From Prostheceraeus crozeri (lineage: Eukaryota > Platyhelminthes > Polycladida > Euryleptidae), in the NCBI GenBank assembly GCA_907163375.1, contig CAJQUW010001148.1, positions 186,001 to 250,000 on the forward strand: 64,000 nt of DNA, in the 5' to 3' direction. Position 1 is the first letter of the stretch; every line of letters starts with the position of its first letter. Below are positions 12,011 to 23,848 of this stretch, in pieces. The notes beneath the pieces are model-generated. The model had not been told where the DNA came from. It did not search any database and worked only from the letters and a program-made list of their open reading frames with translations. Made by a program: the position numbers and the translations under genes.

Positions 12011-12869
12011 GTAAGTTGAAAAGATTTCATGAAATTTGGAATATTGTGCATTTTTGTATTATTGTGACGTGTCATGTTCTCCTAATGCATAGAACCATGA
12101 CGCATTCTGCAACAGTTATGCAGCTGCTCAATCCGTCCTCCATTCAAAGATACAGCAATCGGCTTCGTCTCATGCTATGTTTTGGAATGCCTTCCTGATG
12201 TCGAAGGTGTTATATGTCATTATTATTTTGATATATTTTAGTTATTTATCAAGAGTTTCCGTTTAGAAATTTAATTTAGATGACGGAAAGAAAATTATAT
12301 TGGAATTGTATATTCCGTACACATAAAATGTTGTTAGCTTCGTGATTTTCAAGAATACTCAATGAAGAATATAACTGTATAGATACGACATCCGAGCGAC
12401 ATTCCAACCAGAGATGGAAACCGGCCGAGACCAGCTTTTATTGTTTTAAGCAATGAGCAAATTTATCTACAAGCAGGAGAATCAAGATATTTCTTTGATT
12501 GAAAGACGTCTTTTTATCACTCAGTTAATAGCTTATACATCATTGCATCTTTAAGCATATCGGAAATGATTTTAATTAACAATATCTGACCGGTAAATGG
12601 TTTTCAAAATATATCTTGTAAATTGCGCAGCCTATATGTATGTTCAATTGATGTATGTGATATTTTGTGAGCATCGAGCCGGCAATCAAATCGGAAAATT
12701 ATGATGTGCAATCAATTGTCGGTAAGGCTAACAAACACAACAACGATTTAGTACACGTATAGCAGAAGTAAATATATATACTACGTAATCATTTTGCAGC
12801 ATTCTTCAGTCGAATTTGTATAACAGGGTATCGGTATGTATATCCATCCTAATGAAATATTACATCATC
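12011..12869. other. Intron sequence, no gene seen
   Basis: This is the start of the 23.3-kb AP3M intron. It is AT-rich with only short chance frames. Confidence 0.5.
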
Positions 12870-14007
12870 ATCAGCCTCTATCTGCCCACTGACTGCTGGT
12901 CAGACTGCTAGGCACTGCTGGTCACTGACTGCTAGGCAGACTGCTGGTGAAAATGTCTCGATGTTTGTTGAAAGCGTCCCACGCTATGCCTATTCTCCTC
13001 GATATTTCCTTCTCTTGGTTCTTTTCTTTGAGGCTGAATCGCTGTCCGATATATATGTAGTCACCTCAATCTCTTTCCCATTTATTTTTGTTTTCGACCG
13101 TCTGCATAAGTTTTTAAACATGCACTTTGTTTTTGTGGTGTTTATTCTAATTTTGTGGTGTATTTCACTTTCGTCTGTTAACTCCTCCATCATGATCTTC
13201 AGTTTGTTGGCCTACTGCGCAATGATGACAATGTCGTCCGCGAATCTTAGATGTAACAGTCTTCCTCCTTCAATGTTTATGCCTCTTTCTTCCCAGTTAA
13301 TCTTTTGGAAAATCTGCTTTGGAGAGGTGGTATCGCCTTGTCTGACTCCTTTCATTATTTTGATCTTTTTGCTTAATTGTATAACGCTACTGTTACAGAG
13401 CTATCTGTGTAGATGTTCTTTAGAAGTTCTATATAGTTGTCATGAACTCCTTGCAGTCGCAGAGCATCTAACGTTGATTGCTTTTCGATGTAGTCGAACA
13501 CTTTTTCATAATCGATGAATGCCAGACAAAGAGTTCAATTTCATTCGTTTGATTTCTGCTTGAGCATATTTAGGGCATGTATCTGGTCGAACTTTGAGTA
13601 TCCACCTCTGAACCCCGCCTGTTCCCTTGGTTGTTGTGTTCAAAGTCTTCAGAATTCTGTTGGATATGATTTTCGTGAATAATTTATGAATATTCGATCA
13701 GAGACAGATTGGATGGTAGTTACTCAATTCTTTTCTGTTTCCCTTTTTAAACAATACCATATTATTATTCTTCCAGATTGATGGGATTTCTCGTTGTTGC
13801 AGACACTCGTTAAATAATTTTGTTAAACTTTGTATTATCACTTCTTTGCCTTCCTGTAGTGTTTCAATTAGGATGTCATCGCTTCCTGCGGCCTTTCCTT
13901 TTTTCAAGCTTTTGAGAGCTGCTTCAACTTCCGCTTTCATGGTCATTGGTTCGTGGTCCTTCGTAGTGGTAAATTTTGACTTCCTGTTACTTTTGTAAAG
14001 TTCACCG

Positions 14008-17000
14008 TTATCTGTTCGATGTTGCTAGTGGACGGTCGCACATTTTTACAGCTCCTGCCAGATGTCGTCACAATTATTTTTAATGGACTATTTCGGCTTT
14101 TCATATAGGATATATATTGATATTTGTATCGTTCAATATGGAATAATTTTGCGATTTGAATATTACTTATCTATACTTCTTTCGTTGCACCTTTCACTCT
14201 CTCTGAAATCAAACATTCTTGCCTATTGTTTAACATTGAAATTTCAATTTTTATGGTAACTATTTTTGGAAATTTCTATTGCCAAACACAAATTGCCATT
14301 TTCGATGCCAATCTGGGCGATATTTGTCAGATATCCTCATTGAGTTGGTATTTTGAAATTTCCTCGGGGTGTAATGGACATCACAGGTGCGGACACATCC
14401 GAATCTCAACATACAAACCCTGGTATCATAGAGTGCAGTCGAATAGCTGGCTGTCCATGCCCTGAAATGATTGCTTCCTCGATGGTAACTCAACATTTGG
14501 AAAAGCACTGTTCTGGATTACTTCCCGGAAAAGTTCCTGATTCTTGGCTTTTTCAGCATCGTCGTTATATTTGCAAATGCAATCGAATTTTTGCTGCGTT
14601 ATTTCAGTCTAGACATACCTCAGCGTGTGCGTCTCAGCAAGCCAGTCAATCATCTACCGCAGTTGAGCCTGTTACTGATTCAAGTCAAGTTTTCAAGCTA
14701 CCTTCCTTAGACGAGGTCATGCGACTCAAAGACCAACACTAATATTTGTGCCAGCAAAAGCACGACGTCAAAAAATTGGTTATGTTCTCTCGGAATCCAT
14801 CAAACAAGTTGTCAATGAAAACTCCTTTGATTCGTGCAATTAGTTGCCTATGCTTCCTAAATGCGTGTAAAAGAAACATCAACACAAGACTTCAATCAAC
14901 ATTTTATGTGACTAATGGAGCAACGGTCATCTAGAAGAATTATGGGAAGCAACCAAAGCTAATTCGAAATCACCATCTCTTTCAAAGCCAAGATCAAGAA
15001 GTTTTCAAGAAGAAAATGCTGCTAGAATTGCCGCGGCCATATATCAGGCTGAAGATGGACTATATCTGAAAGCGTGCCGCATCTTGTCCTCGAGTGGGTT
15101 ATGCCCAAATAATAATATAACATGGACCAAATTGAATGACAAGCATCCCAAAGTTCCTCCTCCATCCGTTTCAGAATATTCCAAAGAGACTGAATTGTTG
15201 CAGTTGTCTGCATCTTTTGACATTATGGAGATTTTACGCTCGTTTCCCCAGGCTACAGCTTGTGGCCATCCGGTTCAACACTTGATCAACGCTGTTTTGC
15301 CAATTAATTTAATGGCATCCTGAGGGCGTTTGATCGACCTCCTAATTTCTTGAAAGTCTCGTATTGATTTAGCTCCATTCATTGCAGGTGGAATCTTACA
15401 GCTTTGAAAAAAACGAAAGGGGATAATTGGGATGTCAGACCAATCGTTGTGGGAGCGGTTAGACGCCGCTTGACAGCTAAATGCATCTGTAGTCTTATAC
15501 GTCAAGACATGACATATGTATTTCTTGCCCTACTGATGGGAGTTTCCTGCAAAAATGGAGCAGAAAAGATCATTCATCGCACCAGGGCAGTGGCTCGCGA
15601 TCATTGGAATGATCCTGACTTCTGCATTTTAAAAGTGGATATGGCTAATTCCTTCAATTCGGCTTTAGAAAGGCGGTTCTAGATCAATGTTGCCAGCTCT
15701 TCCCGAAGATCCACAAATGGATAACCTGGTGCTATAGTTGTCAACCTTGTCTATGGCATTCAATGGGACGTATCTCGTCATGTCAAAGCGTTCAACAGGG
15801 CGATCCGCTCGGTCCATTCCTCTTTGCCTTAGCATTGCATCCAGTTGTCAAAGCAATTGAATCTTGCTCATTTCTTCTCCATTGTTGGTATCTGGATGAC
15901 GGCATCCGTGTTAGAAAGAAAGAAGAAGTTGTAAGTTCGCAGGGTGGTGATATAGGACTCAAGTTACAGACTAAGAAATGTGAGCTGTTTGGTAAAGGCA
16001 AGCTTGATGACTTCAGTCATGATTTCTTAAAATTTAATTCACCCAGTTTCGAGGTACTTGGATCACCCGTTGGAGATCACAACTTCTGTTCCGAAGTTTT
16101 AGAGAAAAAACGTGTAAAATCCTTGCAGCTACTGAATTACTTCTCTCGGTTACGGGATCCACAGGTTTCTTTATCTCTGTTGAGGACATGTGCCAGGTTC
16201 TGTAGTATGACTCATTTGGCAAGAACTGTTCCGCCTGAATACACCGAGAAAGTGTTCGGAGAATTCGACAAAGAAGTTCGAAAATGTCTAGAAGAAAGTG
16301 TTGCCATCGGAAGAGGCTTGGATCCAATGCCAACCGAAATTATGTTCTGTTGGACTAGGATTTCGGTCAACAATGAGACATTCTTCAGCAGCCTATCTTG
16401 CATCGCTCTGTGCATCATATCCCGCTGTGAATATCAAGAACAATGCCACAGCGTGCGGCTCTTGTTTTAAGGCAATTTCCTCATATAATTCGATGGTAGA
16501 ATAGCAAAAACATCTTGCCAGTGATTTCTTCACTTCATCGACGCCGTCACAAAAATGTCTGTCAGCTTTTTTTGACTCTAAACTGCATAAGACTTTAATG
16601 ACCAGTGCAAGTCATGCATATCAAATTCGGTTGCACTCGATCAGTTCACCTGATGCGGCTAAATGGTTAACCGCTGCTCCATCACCTGGATTGGGCTTCA
16701 GACTATTCCCCGATGAATCTCAAGTTCTGATGAAATGGTGGCTCGGTTTGCCAATGACAACTGACAAAACTGTGTCCAAGATGTCCAGGAGTGTTATTAG
16801 ATCCGTTGGGCCATCACGCCCTGACATATAAGCGGGAAGCCGACATAATGCTATTTTTGTGATGTTATATTAACATCATATGATGATATATTAACCCGAC
16901 ACATCTTTGATTTTTGTGATGTTAAACTTCTATGATTTCAAATGATTTAGCATTTGATCTCTATTATATCAGTAAGATTTGTTTATATACTAAGTGACCA

Positions 17001-17768
17001 GGCCGGACCGGCGAAATCGATTTTAGTATAATAATTTTGTGCGTTGAAAGACTTGTTTAGTTATTATTATTTAATACATTTTACTCAATAACGACATAAT
17101 GCTCTGCGTGGTCAATTATGCCAAATTTGCGAATGGGCAAACCTTCGACCTGCTAAAAAAATGGTGCTGGTTGTGGTCACTCAGAGTCTAGTAGAAGACC
17201 AGCGGACATTATCCTGCCAGTTTGGAGTCTTGGTCGTCCAGCAGCAGTTGATCTAACTGTTTTGCATCCCCTTAACAACAACAACGAATCAGGAGCGAGC
17301 ACAACGGAGGGGTCACTTTTGCTGGCGTACGAAAAAAGAAAACATGCCTCCAATGACAACAAATGTGAGGAGCTTGGTTGGGCATGTATTCCGATAGCGG
17401 TTGCAGCCTACGGATCATGGGGAGAAGATGCCCTAAACGTATTCTCTCGGGTTGCTTCCAGACTCAAGACACCAACCTCAGAGACCTTTTCTGAAGCTCG
17501 GGAGACCATAAAGAAAAAAATGTCAATCGCTTTGATGCGTCACAATGCCTGAACACTTCTATCTTTGAATATAGCGGAGATTGGCAGGCATAAATTGGTT
17601 CTGGCTGGGGCACAGCGTCACTTTGAGTCTTATTTTCTTCTGGTTCTCTTCTCAGGATTTATGTCTACAAAGTTGCAGTATCTTTTTTAAAGAAATTAGT
17701 TGTTTATAAGAAATCCAGCAAGTTGTATAATTTCTGATAATAAAACAAAATCCATAATAAAAAAACAC
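14008..17768 (+). mobile_element. Near full-length RT element with N-terminal zinc finger and C-terminal nuclease-like domain
   Basis: It is flanked by the 9-bp duplication AGTTCACCG (13999-14007 and 17769-17777) in the antisense LINE, with no TIRs and an A-rich 3' end, so it moved by a non-LTR-like route. Domains on + strand: a Cys/His finger near 14450-14640 ('CPCPEMIASSMVTQHLEKHC', 'CKCNRIFAAL..SRHTSAC') and a linker (15000-15320). The RT follows with motif A 'LKVDMANSFN' (15625-15660), motif B 'VQQGDPLGPFLFALALH' (15790-15840), motif C 'WYLDDGIRV' (15888-15915) and 'FEVLGSPVGD' (16048-16078). Then come a CCHC-like knuckle 'CPRCP...DPLGHHALTYK' (16780-16830, last Cys replaced by Tyr) and a C-terminal 'RPADIILPVWSLGRPAAVDL' block (about 17200-17255). 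That block resembles a PD-(D/E)XK nuclease as in RLE-type elements. Many stops and frame breaks are present. The clade name is uncertain. Confidence 0.8.
16853..17091. mobile_element. 239-bp insertion with 12-bp target duplication (SINE-like, unidentified)
   Basis: The RT element's coding sequence is split here and the 12-mer CGACATAATGCT occurs on both sides (16841-16852 and 17092-17103). The insert is AT-rich and ends in TTATTATTATTTAA... and CTCAATAA, like a retroposon tail. No pol III A/B boxes were recognised. The long exact duplication is strong evidence for insertion. The SINE or short-LINE nature is inference. Confidence 0.65.
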
Positions 17769-19184
17769 AGTTCACCGCAAAATTCTTCAACTCTTGAATA
17801 TTCCCTCTTTATCGTTTAATGCCGTTATTGTTTCTCGTCTGGTTTTGAACGATCTTTTCGTTTTCTTTAACTTTTTCCTTGCTCGACAGTTTTCCTATGT
17901 ACTCCACATCTTTCATATTTCTTCTCTGATGTTCTTCCTGATAGTTTTGCACAATTCTGCATATTCAATGTTGCTCCTTCCAGCTCCGGCTCTCTTAATT
18001 TCTCTTCTCTTTTTCATCTAGTGTCTATTTCCTCTCTAGTGTCATTCCCAATTGCACTTTATCCAATTATCTTTCCCATCTTTTCTGCGTATTCATTTAG
18101 GTCGTTGTCATCCTGCAGATGGTCAAGCGGTTTTTCAGCTTCAATTGGAATTCTTCTCCCTTCTCTTTCAACGCGCTTAGGTTCACCTTCCTTGCGTAAT
18201 TTCTCACTCTTTTCCTCTTTTCCTTTCTTTAGATCGATCTTCATTGTTGCTCTCACAGATTGATAGTTGCTTCCGATGTCTAGCCTGTTCAATGCTGTTA
18301 CGTTTTGAAAAATATGTGGAGTGTTAGTAGTTATGTAGTCGATTTCGTTGAGTATTTCTCCGTTTGAACTACTCGATGTCCATCATCTGCGATTAGGTTT
18401 TTGATAAAAGCCGTTCATGATGAACATGTTTGTCTTTATTCATTCAATGAGTGCTTCTTGCGTCGATGTTGAAATTTCCAATGTTGGCTTCTTGTGGGTG
18501 TTGTCTTTCGCCCACCTTAGCGTTCAAATCTCCCATTATTACTTTGAAGTGTTCTTTTGACATCAGTACATCAAATAGTTGATCGTAGAATTCTTCCACC
18601 TCTTCTTCCGTGTAGCTTGTTGTAGGCGCGTGCACTTGAATAATTTTCATACAGTATCTATCGTTAAGTTTCAGTCTGATCATTGCAATTCTTTCGTTTG
18701 TTGATTTTTCTTCAATGATATTATCCGAGATTTTCTTATTGATTAAGAAACCAACAACTGCTTGGCTATTTTAGGATTTTGTGGTATATAAGAAATGTCC
18801 GCTTTTTAGCCTAGTATATTGTTCATCTTTCCATCCAGTTTCAGGCAAGCCAATGATATCCCATCTCTTCTTAGAGTCTTCAAATTCTTGTTCTAGTTTT
18901 TTAACACGGTCATCACTTTTTAGTGTCCTTACGTTACACGTGATGATGTTGACTTCGTTCCGTTTCTTCTTTGAGTGGTGAAAATTTTGAAACCAGTGAT
19001 TCTTAGCACCCCTCTTTTTTGTCTTATAACTTTTCTTCCTTAGCTTGACTGTTATTTCAATATGTTACAATAAATGGTTTTGTGATAGTTTGTTATAGTA
19101 TAATGCTTGAAAATATCGTATGACATCTATCATAAAGCATAGTTTTACCAGTAATTCGGAGTGTGATACCTTGGTTTCCGCTTG

Positions 19185-19187
<3 letters not shown>

Positions 19188-19269
<82 letters not shown>
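19188..19269. repeat. (TA)n microsatellite, 82 bp
   Basis: This is an uninterrupted TA dinucleotide run (about 41 units). It abuts the left, 5'-truncated end of the PLE. A second TA run bounds the PLE's right side at 26003. Confidence 0.98.
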
Positions 19270-19272
<3 letters not shown>

Positions 19273-19275
19273 CAA

Positions 19276-20329
19276 CGGCATATAAAAAGACTGATAATGC
19301 TGTAGTAAGAAAAATTGATCTAGAAGCGAAAGTGATTGCAAAGAGCTTCAATGTCGCAAATCGAGTTGAATGTTATGCAAAAAATAACGCCTTCATCACA
19401 TTCAAGGACCACAAGGAAAATTTTCCCAATCCACTGAAATGTAGATTAATAAATCCGGCCAAGAGTGAAATTGGTATCATCAGCAAAAGAATATTGGAAA
19501 AGCATAATGAAATGATCAGAACAAAAACAAAGTTATTACAATGGCGAGAAACTGCATCTGTGATTCAATGGTTTAACAATATTCCAAGTAAGAACAACTG
19601 CAAATTCTTGAAGTTTGACATTATTGACTTTTATCCTTCTATAAGTGAGTCACTATTACTGGAAAGTCTTCAATTTGCGGAACAACACACCACTATATCA
19701 CAACGAGAGAAAGAAACAATAATGCATGCTAGGAAATCATTCTTATTCGATGGTCAAAACACGTGGATAAAGAAAGGAGACCCGTTTGACGTCACTATGG
19801 GGTCGTTTGATGGCGCAGAAGTATGCGAATTGGTGGGATTATTCCTCCTTGACATCTTATGCAACAGATTTGGAAGAGAGCAAGTGGGACTGTTCAGAGA
19901 CAATGGTCTGGCAGTGTTCCCTGGTCAAAGTGGACCTGAAGCAGATAGAACACGGAAATCTATCATCAGAATATTCCAAGAACATAATCTCAAAATAACA
20001 GCAGTGTGTAATATTCAAGCGACGGATTTTCTCGATGTATACTTCGACCTACCATCTGGCGAGTACAGACCTTTCATCAAACCAAATAATACAACCATGT
20101 ATATAAACAAAGAATCAAATCATCCACCATCAATTATCAAACAAATTCCATCAATGATAGAAAGACGCATATCGAATTTATCTTGTGACAGAAACGAGTT
20201 TGAGAAAGTGAAAGGACATTATGAAAGAGCACTTAAAAAAGTGGTTTCAATAAACATTTGCAGTACCAGTCAAGTGATGTCAAGAAAAACAGAAGACGGC
20301 GAAACATACTCTGGTTCAACCCTCCGTTC
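19276..20329 (+). pseudogene. PLE reverse transcriptase domain (5'-truncated)
   Basis: This is an open frame of ~350 residues after the TA run. Conserved PLE RT blocks are 'CYAKNNAFITFKDHKENFPN' and 'KCRLINPAKSEIGIISK' (19370-19490), motif A 'FDIIDFYPSISES' (19615-19652), then 'GDPFDVTMGSFDGAEVCELV' (19778-19837). The position of motif C reads 'LFRDNGLAV' (about 19888-19914), where the usual family sequence is YRDDGLA. The second catalytic Asp is therefore Asn, which would abolish polymerase activity. The thumb region runs to 20250, and the frame breaks off after 'WFNPPF' (20310-20329) at the TIR-element insertion. The Met start inside the TA tract seen by a naive reading is an artefact. Confidence 0.88.
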
Positions 20330-20824
20330 ATGGATTCCTTTATAGTAGTGGCCGGGATGGGGAACTTGAAATTAGGGAAATACGGAAGAAGGGTCACCGC
20401 CGCTCGCTCGCTAAAGGTGTGGATGGTAGCACGCAGTTAATATTTGACATGCACAAGTACCTAATCGCCTTTGTTTTTAGTAATCATGTGCACTGTCTGC
20501 CTTGAGAGAGCAAGCACATTGTTCGCATCACTGCCTTTATATTATCAATACCACGAATATAATAACTAAAAATTTATAGCTGATAGTTTATAAGCATTTA
20601 ACCCATTTATGCGCAAGATGTCAAAAAATTGTATTACCGTAGTGAAAATTTGTTTCCTAGGGTAATTCAGCGCGTAGATTTCATATTTGGCATTAGTTTA
20701 CACAAATAAAGTGTTTTTCCCATAGATATCGGATGTTTAAAAATTTAAACATTGCGCAAATTCAATATCAAAACGTATAATTTCATCCTTAGACTTCATT
20801 TTTTATCAGGACAAAAAACACGTT

Positions 20825-22583
20825 TCAGCGTGTGTGATACATTTTGAAACACTTGGGATGTAAGTTTCGGCCACATTTTTCGCACTGAAAACTGGCGTTA
20901 TTGCCACAGATACCGCAACGATTTAGTTTTGCGGGAACAACAAGATGGTTGAGCCCGTCATATCGCAATTCATCCATGACGGATCGTCCTGACACTTCTA
21001 GAACTGGATCGTGCCGATATCGCTTCTGCTAGCAGAGATTCGGACAGCTGGATTCGGAATTGTAACAAATCCATTGGCCGTTCGTTGAGATTCGCACACA
21101 ACATTCGATGAAGTAGCCATGCATTGACTACGGCAACATCAATCAAATGCAAAAATATTGGGTAATACCATTTTTTGCCGCGAATCGAAATGCGGTAATA
21201 TCCGACGTCTTGATCATTTCTATCAACGCCGCCCATCGTCTTGTTATACAATTTTATAGATTCGGGACATGAGATTGTCTTCAAAGCGCGTTCCTTTCGA
21301 AAGAATCGGCGCGCTGTCCCATGGGCTCGCTACCTGCGGCAGTCGATGCAACGTGCACGACCTTGTTGTCTTTCCAACTAGTCAGATGAACACCAGAACA
21401 CTTGTCAAACCTGTGAATGAAATTTATGAATTCAGAAATGTTGTCAAACTTATATTTGATTTCACAAACATGCACTTACCACGAATCGCAACTTCCTCTT
21501 TCTTTGCCATCTAATTCACTCATGTTGGATGGAGCATTTGGAATTCTTGGACGCCGGATCGTTCCTGTCGCCTTGATGTTCAATTCATTGAGATAACGAA
21601 GAAGAGAAATGGATGTAAAATAATTGTCCATCGTGACATGAAGTTGAGTATCCATAAACCTTTTCTGGATAACTTTCATCAAATAGATGACAACGTTTGC
21701 TGATGGTCCCAAGTCGTGCTCTGGTGTAGGCTTTTCAGCAGCTCCAGGGTACGGAGAGAATTGATAGACGTAACCTCGTTGGCTCGCGATCACCCAGGCC
21801 TTGAATCCGAAACGAATCGGCTTTCCTCTGATAAATTGTTTTGACGAGTGTCGACCAAAATAAGGGACAATGCATTCATCCACACTGAAATATTCTGTTG
21901 CAGGGCCGTATTTCAAGAAATTTTCGTTTAATGATTTCAATAGAATATTTACTTTAAAGAATTTATCCTCAGGGTGATATTTTGCATCATCATTGTTACA
22001 AAAATGCAACCTAGAAAACAACTTTTCAAATTCTTTTTGTGACATGCTTTCAGATATAATCTTGTTTCTCAGCAAATCACTTTTTGACCAATACAATCTT
22101 CGTCGTGGATAACCCAAAACACCAGATATAATCAAAATGCCCAAAACCGCATATATTTGATCTGCTGTGAAACTCTCATTGGTATACCTTTCAGTTTCAA
22201 TGAGAATGGATTCTATTAGCTTTGAATCAAAAAACAACCTGAAGAAATCCACTGGCTTTTCACATTCATTTAATTCGTTCTGATTCTCTTCTATCATTTC
22301 GTTATTCACTACCATGCGATTGTTACTGTCTTTCTTTGTCCACTTTTCTTTTCTTACCACTTTGCGTATTCGCATCCGCCTTGTCTTGGTGATCTTCTGA
22401 TGTAACCAGTTCAACCTCTGATAATAGCTGATTACGATGAAGATGATTGATATTTCCTTCATCCTCATCCCCACTTTCTTCCTCGGAATTTTGACCATCA
22501 TTAGGTGGAAGCATAACCACCGCCTCGCAATCTTCTTCGTCATCGGAACCCAATACTCGGTCAAGTGCCTATTGTGCTGTCAT
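20825..22583 (-). pseudogene. piggyBac transposase (DDD), broken, with a 69-bp intron
   Basis: Order on the - strand: Met at 22583, an acidic N-terminus (DDEEDCEA, EEESGDEDE) and the NLS-like GKKRKVDK. The core follows from 'PVDFFRLFF' to 'GKERGSCDSW', and a short consensus intron (21479-21411; GTAAGT...TTCACAG) is next. The tail runs 'FDKCSGVHLTSWKDNKVVHV' and 'NKTMGGVDRNDQD', then the Cys-rich 'RCGICGNNASFQCEKCG'. The three catalytic Asp sit in 'FSVDECIVPYF', 'VTMDNYFTS' and 'GGVDRNDQ' and are all present. Damage: an in-frame stop at codon 5 (22569-22571), a frame change near 22325 after the NLS, and another near 21010 before the Cys-rich domain. Excision and reintegration at TTAA is the family's reaction. 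Confidence 0.9.
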
Positions 22584-22712
22584 TTGTCTGAAAAAAATAT
22601 AATTTTTTAACTCTTTTTATTATCTTTGTTTTTATTGAAATTACTCTTGAAATTAAGAAGTAGGTTTGTCTGCTTATATTTAAACTTAAAAACAGAGTGC
22701 TTATCAATATGT

Positions 22713-22780
22713 GCAGTAGCCGACTTGCTAACGTGACTGCTTCAAAGCGTCTAGAGACGAGGGTTCGAACCCAGCTAGCA
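22713..22780 (+). other. tRNA-like pseudogene or promoter relic
   Basis: An A-box-like TAGCCGACTTGCTAACG is followed by an anticodon-arm-like stretch, a short variable loop and a perfect B box GGTTCGAACCC (about 22761-22773). The acceptor stem does not pair well, so this is not a working tRNA. It sits inside piggyBac, upstream of its gene. Confidence 0.4.
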
Positions 22781-23794
22781 AAATTATTTTTTCCATCTAT
22801 ACGCCAAAAACTTGATAAAACAACTTAATGATTGTTTTGGACGGTGTCAGTGCACTAATAGATAACAAAATTCACTACAATTTGATCTCTAAGTTGACAT
22901 ACAGAATCATGTCATAATCAAAATGATATCGCATATGCGCGATGTTTAAATTTTTAAACATTACATAATTTTCCTTAAAAAAATCAGAGGTTTGTATTTC
23001 TTAATAGCTTTTGACTTGATAAAATCAAACTAACTAGCAGTTTTATTCTAAATATAGCAATATCATTCAGCAAAAATGTTCGTCAGATCAAAATATTACC
23101 TTGTTCTCTTCATATTGTTCAAATATTCCTTTGTACGAAAAGTGCGTTCAATTCACCTCGAAGATACGAATAGAAAAAGCGAAACATCAATTCAAAAAAG
23201 AATGAAACTTAAACAATAGCAGTATGAAATTGATGATTATGCAAAAAAATATGCGATATATTGCAAATTTAGGAACTTATTGTGAAAAAACTTCACTAGA
23301 ATTTTTGTTTAAAATTTTAAACATTGCGCATAAATGGGTTAATGGACCTTCATCTCAAGAGGATAAACGTGTCTAAATTTTGCAGGATCAATTTCAAATT
23401 ATAATAGTAATACATTCTTTTATCCTTGGCTATCCTTGGCGATAAAAATGAAAACTATCAGAATCATAAAATAAATCGCTTAGTGAATTGAAAAAGTGAA
23501 TCCAACACAACGGAATTGACAATTGATATGTTATACAAAGCTAACGGTTATCAGTGTTGTCAACTGACTTTTTCAAGAAACTCAGTTAAAGCTAAGTTAA
23601 CCGAGGTTACCGGAAATTAACCAAGTTATTACCAAGTCGTTGTAGCTAAGTTACAGCATCTTCCAGTATAAGCAAAATTATCTTGATAATATCTAAAAGG
23701 GACATTCTGTAATTAATTGCTCAGCTTATCTCAACTTTGGTCTCGCGCATTTTTTACTCATCCCTGCACAAAACCAAGGCACGAAGCCATGCTA

Positions 23795-23848
23795 GAAGCT
23801 AGGGATGGAACAGCCGGCCCTTAGCCAACTGAGCTATCCCACCACCTA
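23795..23848 (-). other. tRNA-derived fragment (SINE head or tRNA pseudogene)
   Basis: On the - strand GGTGGGATAGCTCAGTTGG is a classical tRNA 5' end with a perfect A box. It is followed too soon by a B-box-like GTTCCATCCC, so the anticodon arm is shortened. It is probably a decayed tRNA-derived repeat within the unclassified TIR element. Confidence 0.45.

Larger units (their letters stand above)
12870..19045 (-). mobile_element. APE-type LINE on the - strand, split by another RT element
   Basis: Reading on the - strand from about 19045, an apurinic-like endonuclease domain is clear: 'CMKIIQVHAPTTSYTEEEVE' and 'VIMGDLNAKVGE' (18683-18500), then 'GSNYQSVRATMKIDLKKG' (18280-18220). A linker follows (to about 17778). 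After the insertion the RT resumes at 13998 with 'LYKSNRK', then 'ALKSLKKGKAAGSDDILIET' and 'PSIWKNNNMVLFKKGNR' (13930-13700). Next come a decayed region with 'GVRQGD' and 'LRFADDIVIIAQ' (about 13360-13200, motif C FADD) and 'TTKTKCMF' (13140-13110). Several stops and frame changes show it is inactive. The organisation (EN then RT) and motifs fit the common metazoan 'endonuclease-reverse transcriptase' LINEs. The clade is not resolved. Confidence 0.85.
20602..23338 (-). mobile_element. piggyBac element
   Basis: It is flanked by TTAA on both sides (20598-20601 and 23339-23342), the obligate piggyBac target. The ends are inverted repeats CCCATTTATGCGCAA, with subterminal repeats of GTTTAAA(A)ATTTAAAC type (20729-20755, 22940-22965, 23308-23322). 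It encodes one transposase on the - strand. It is complete in structure (both TIRs, transposase, cysteine-rich tail) but the gene is broken, so this copy could move only if supplied in trans. Confidence 0.93.

Noticed and set aside
19182-19275. Long Ile-Tyr reading frames in the TA run
   Set aside because: They are translations of the (TA)n microsatellite and not protein coding.
22713-22780. A functional tRNA gene
   Set aside because: The B box is perfect but the acceptor stem does not pair, so only a tRNA-like relic is reported.
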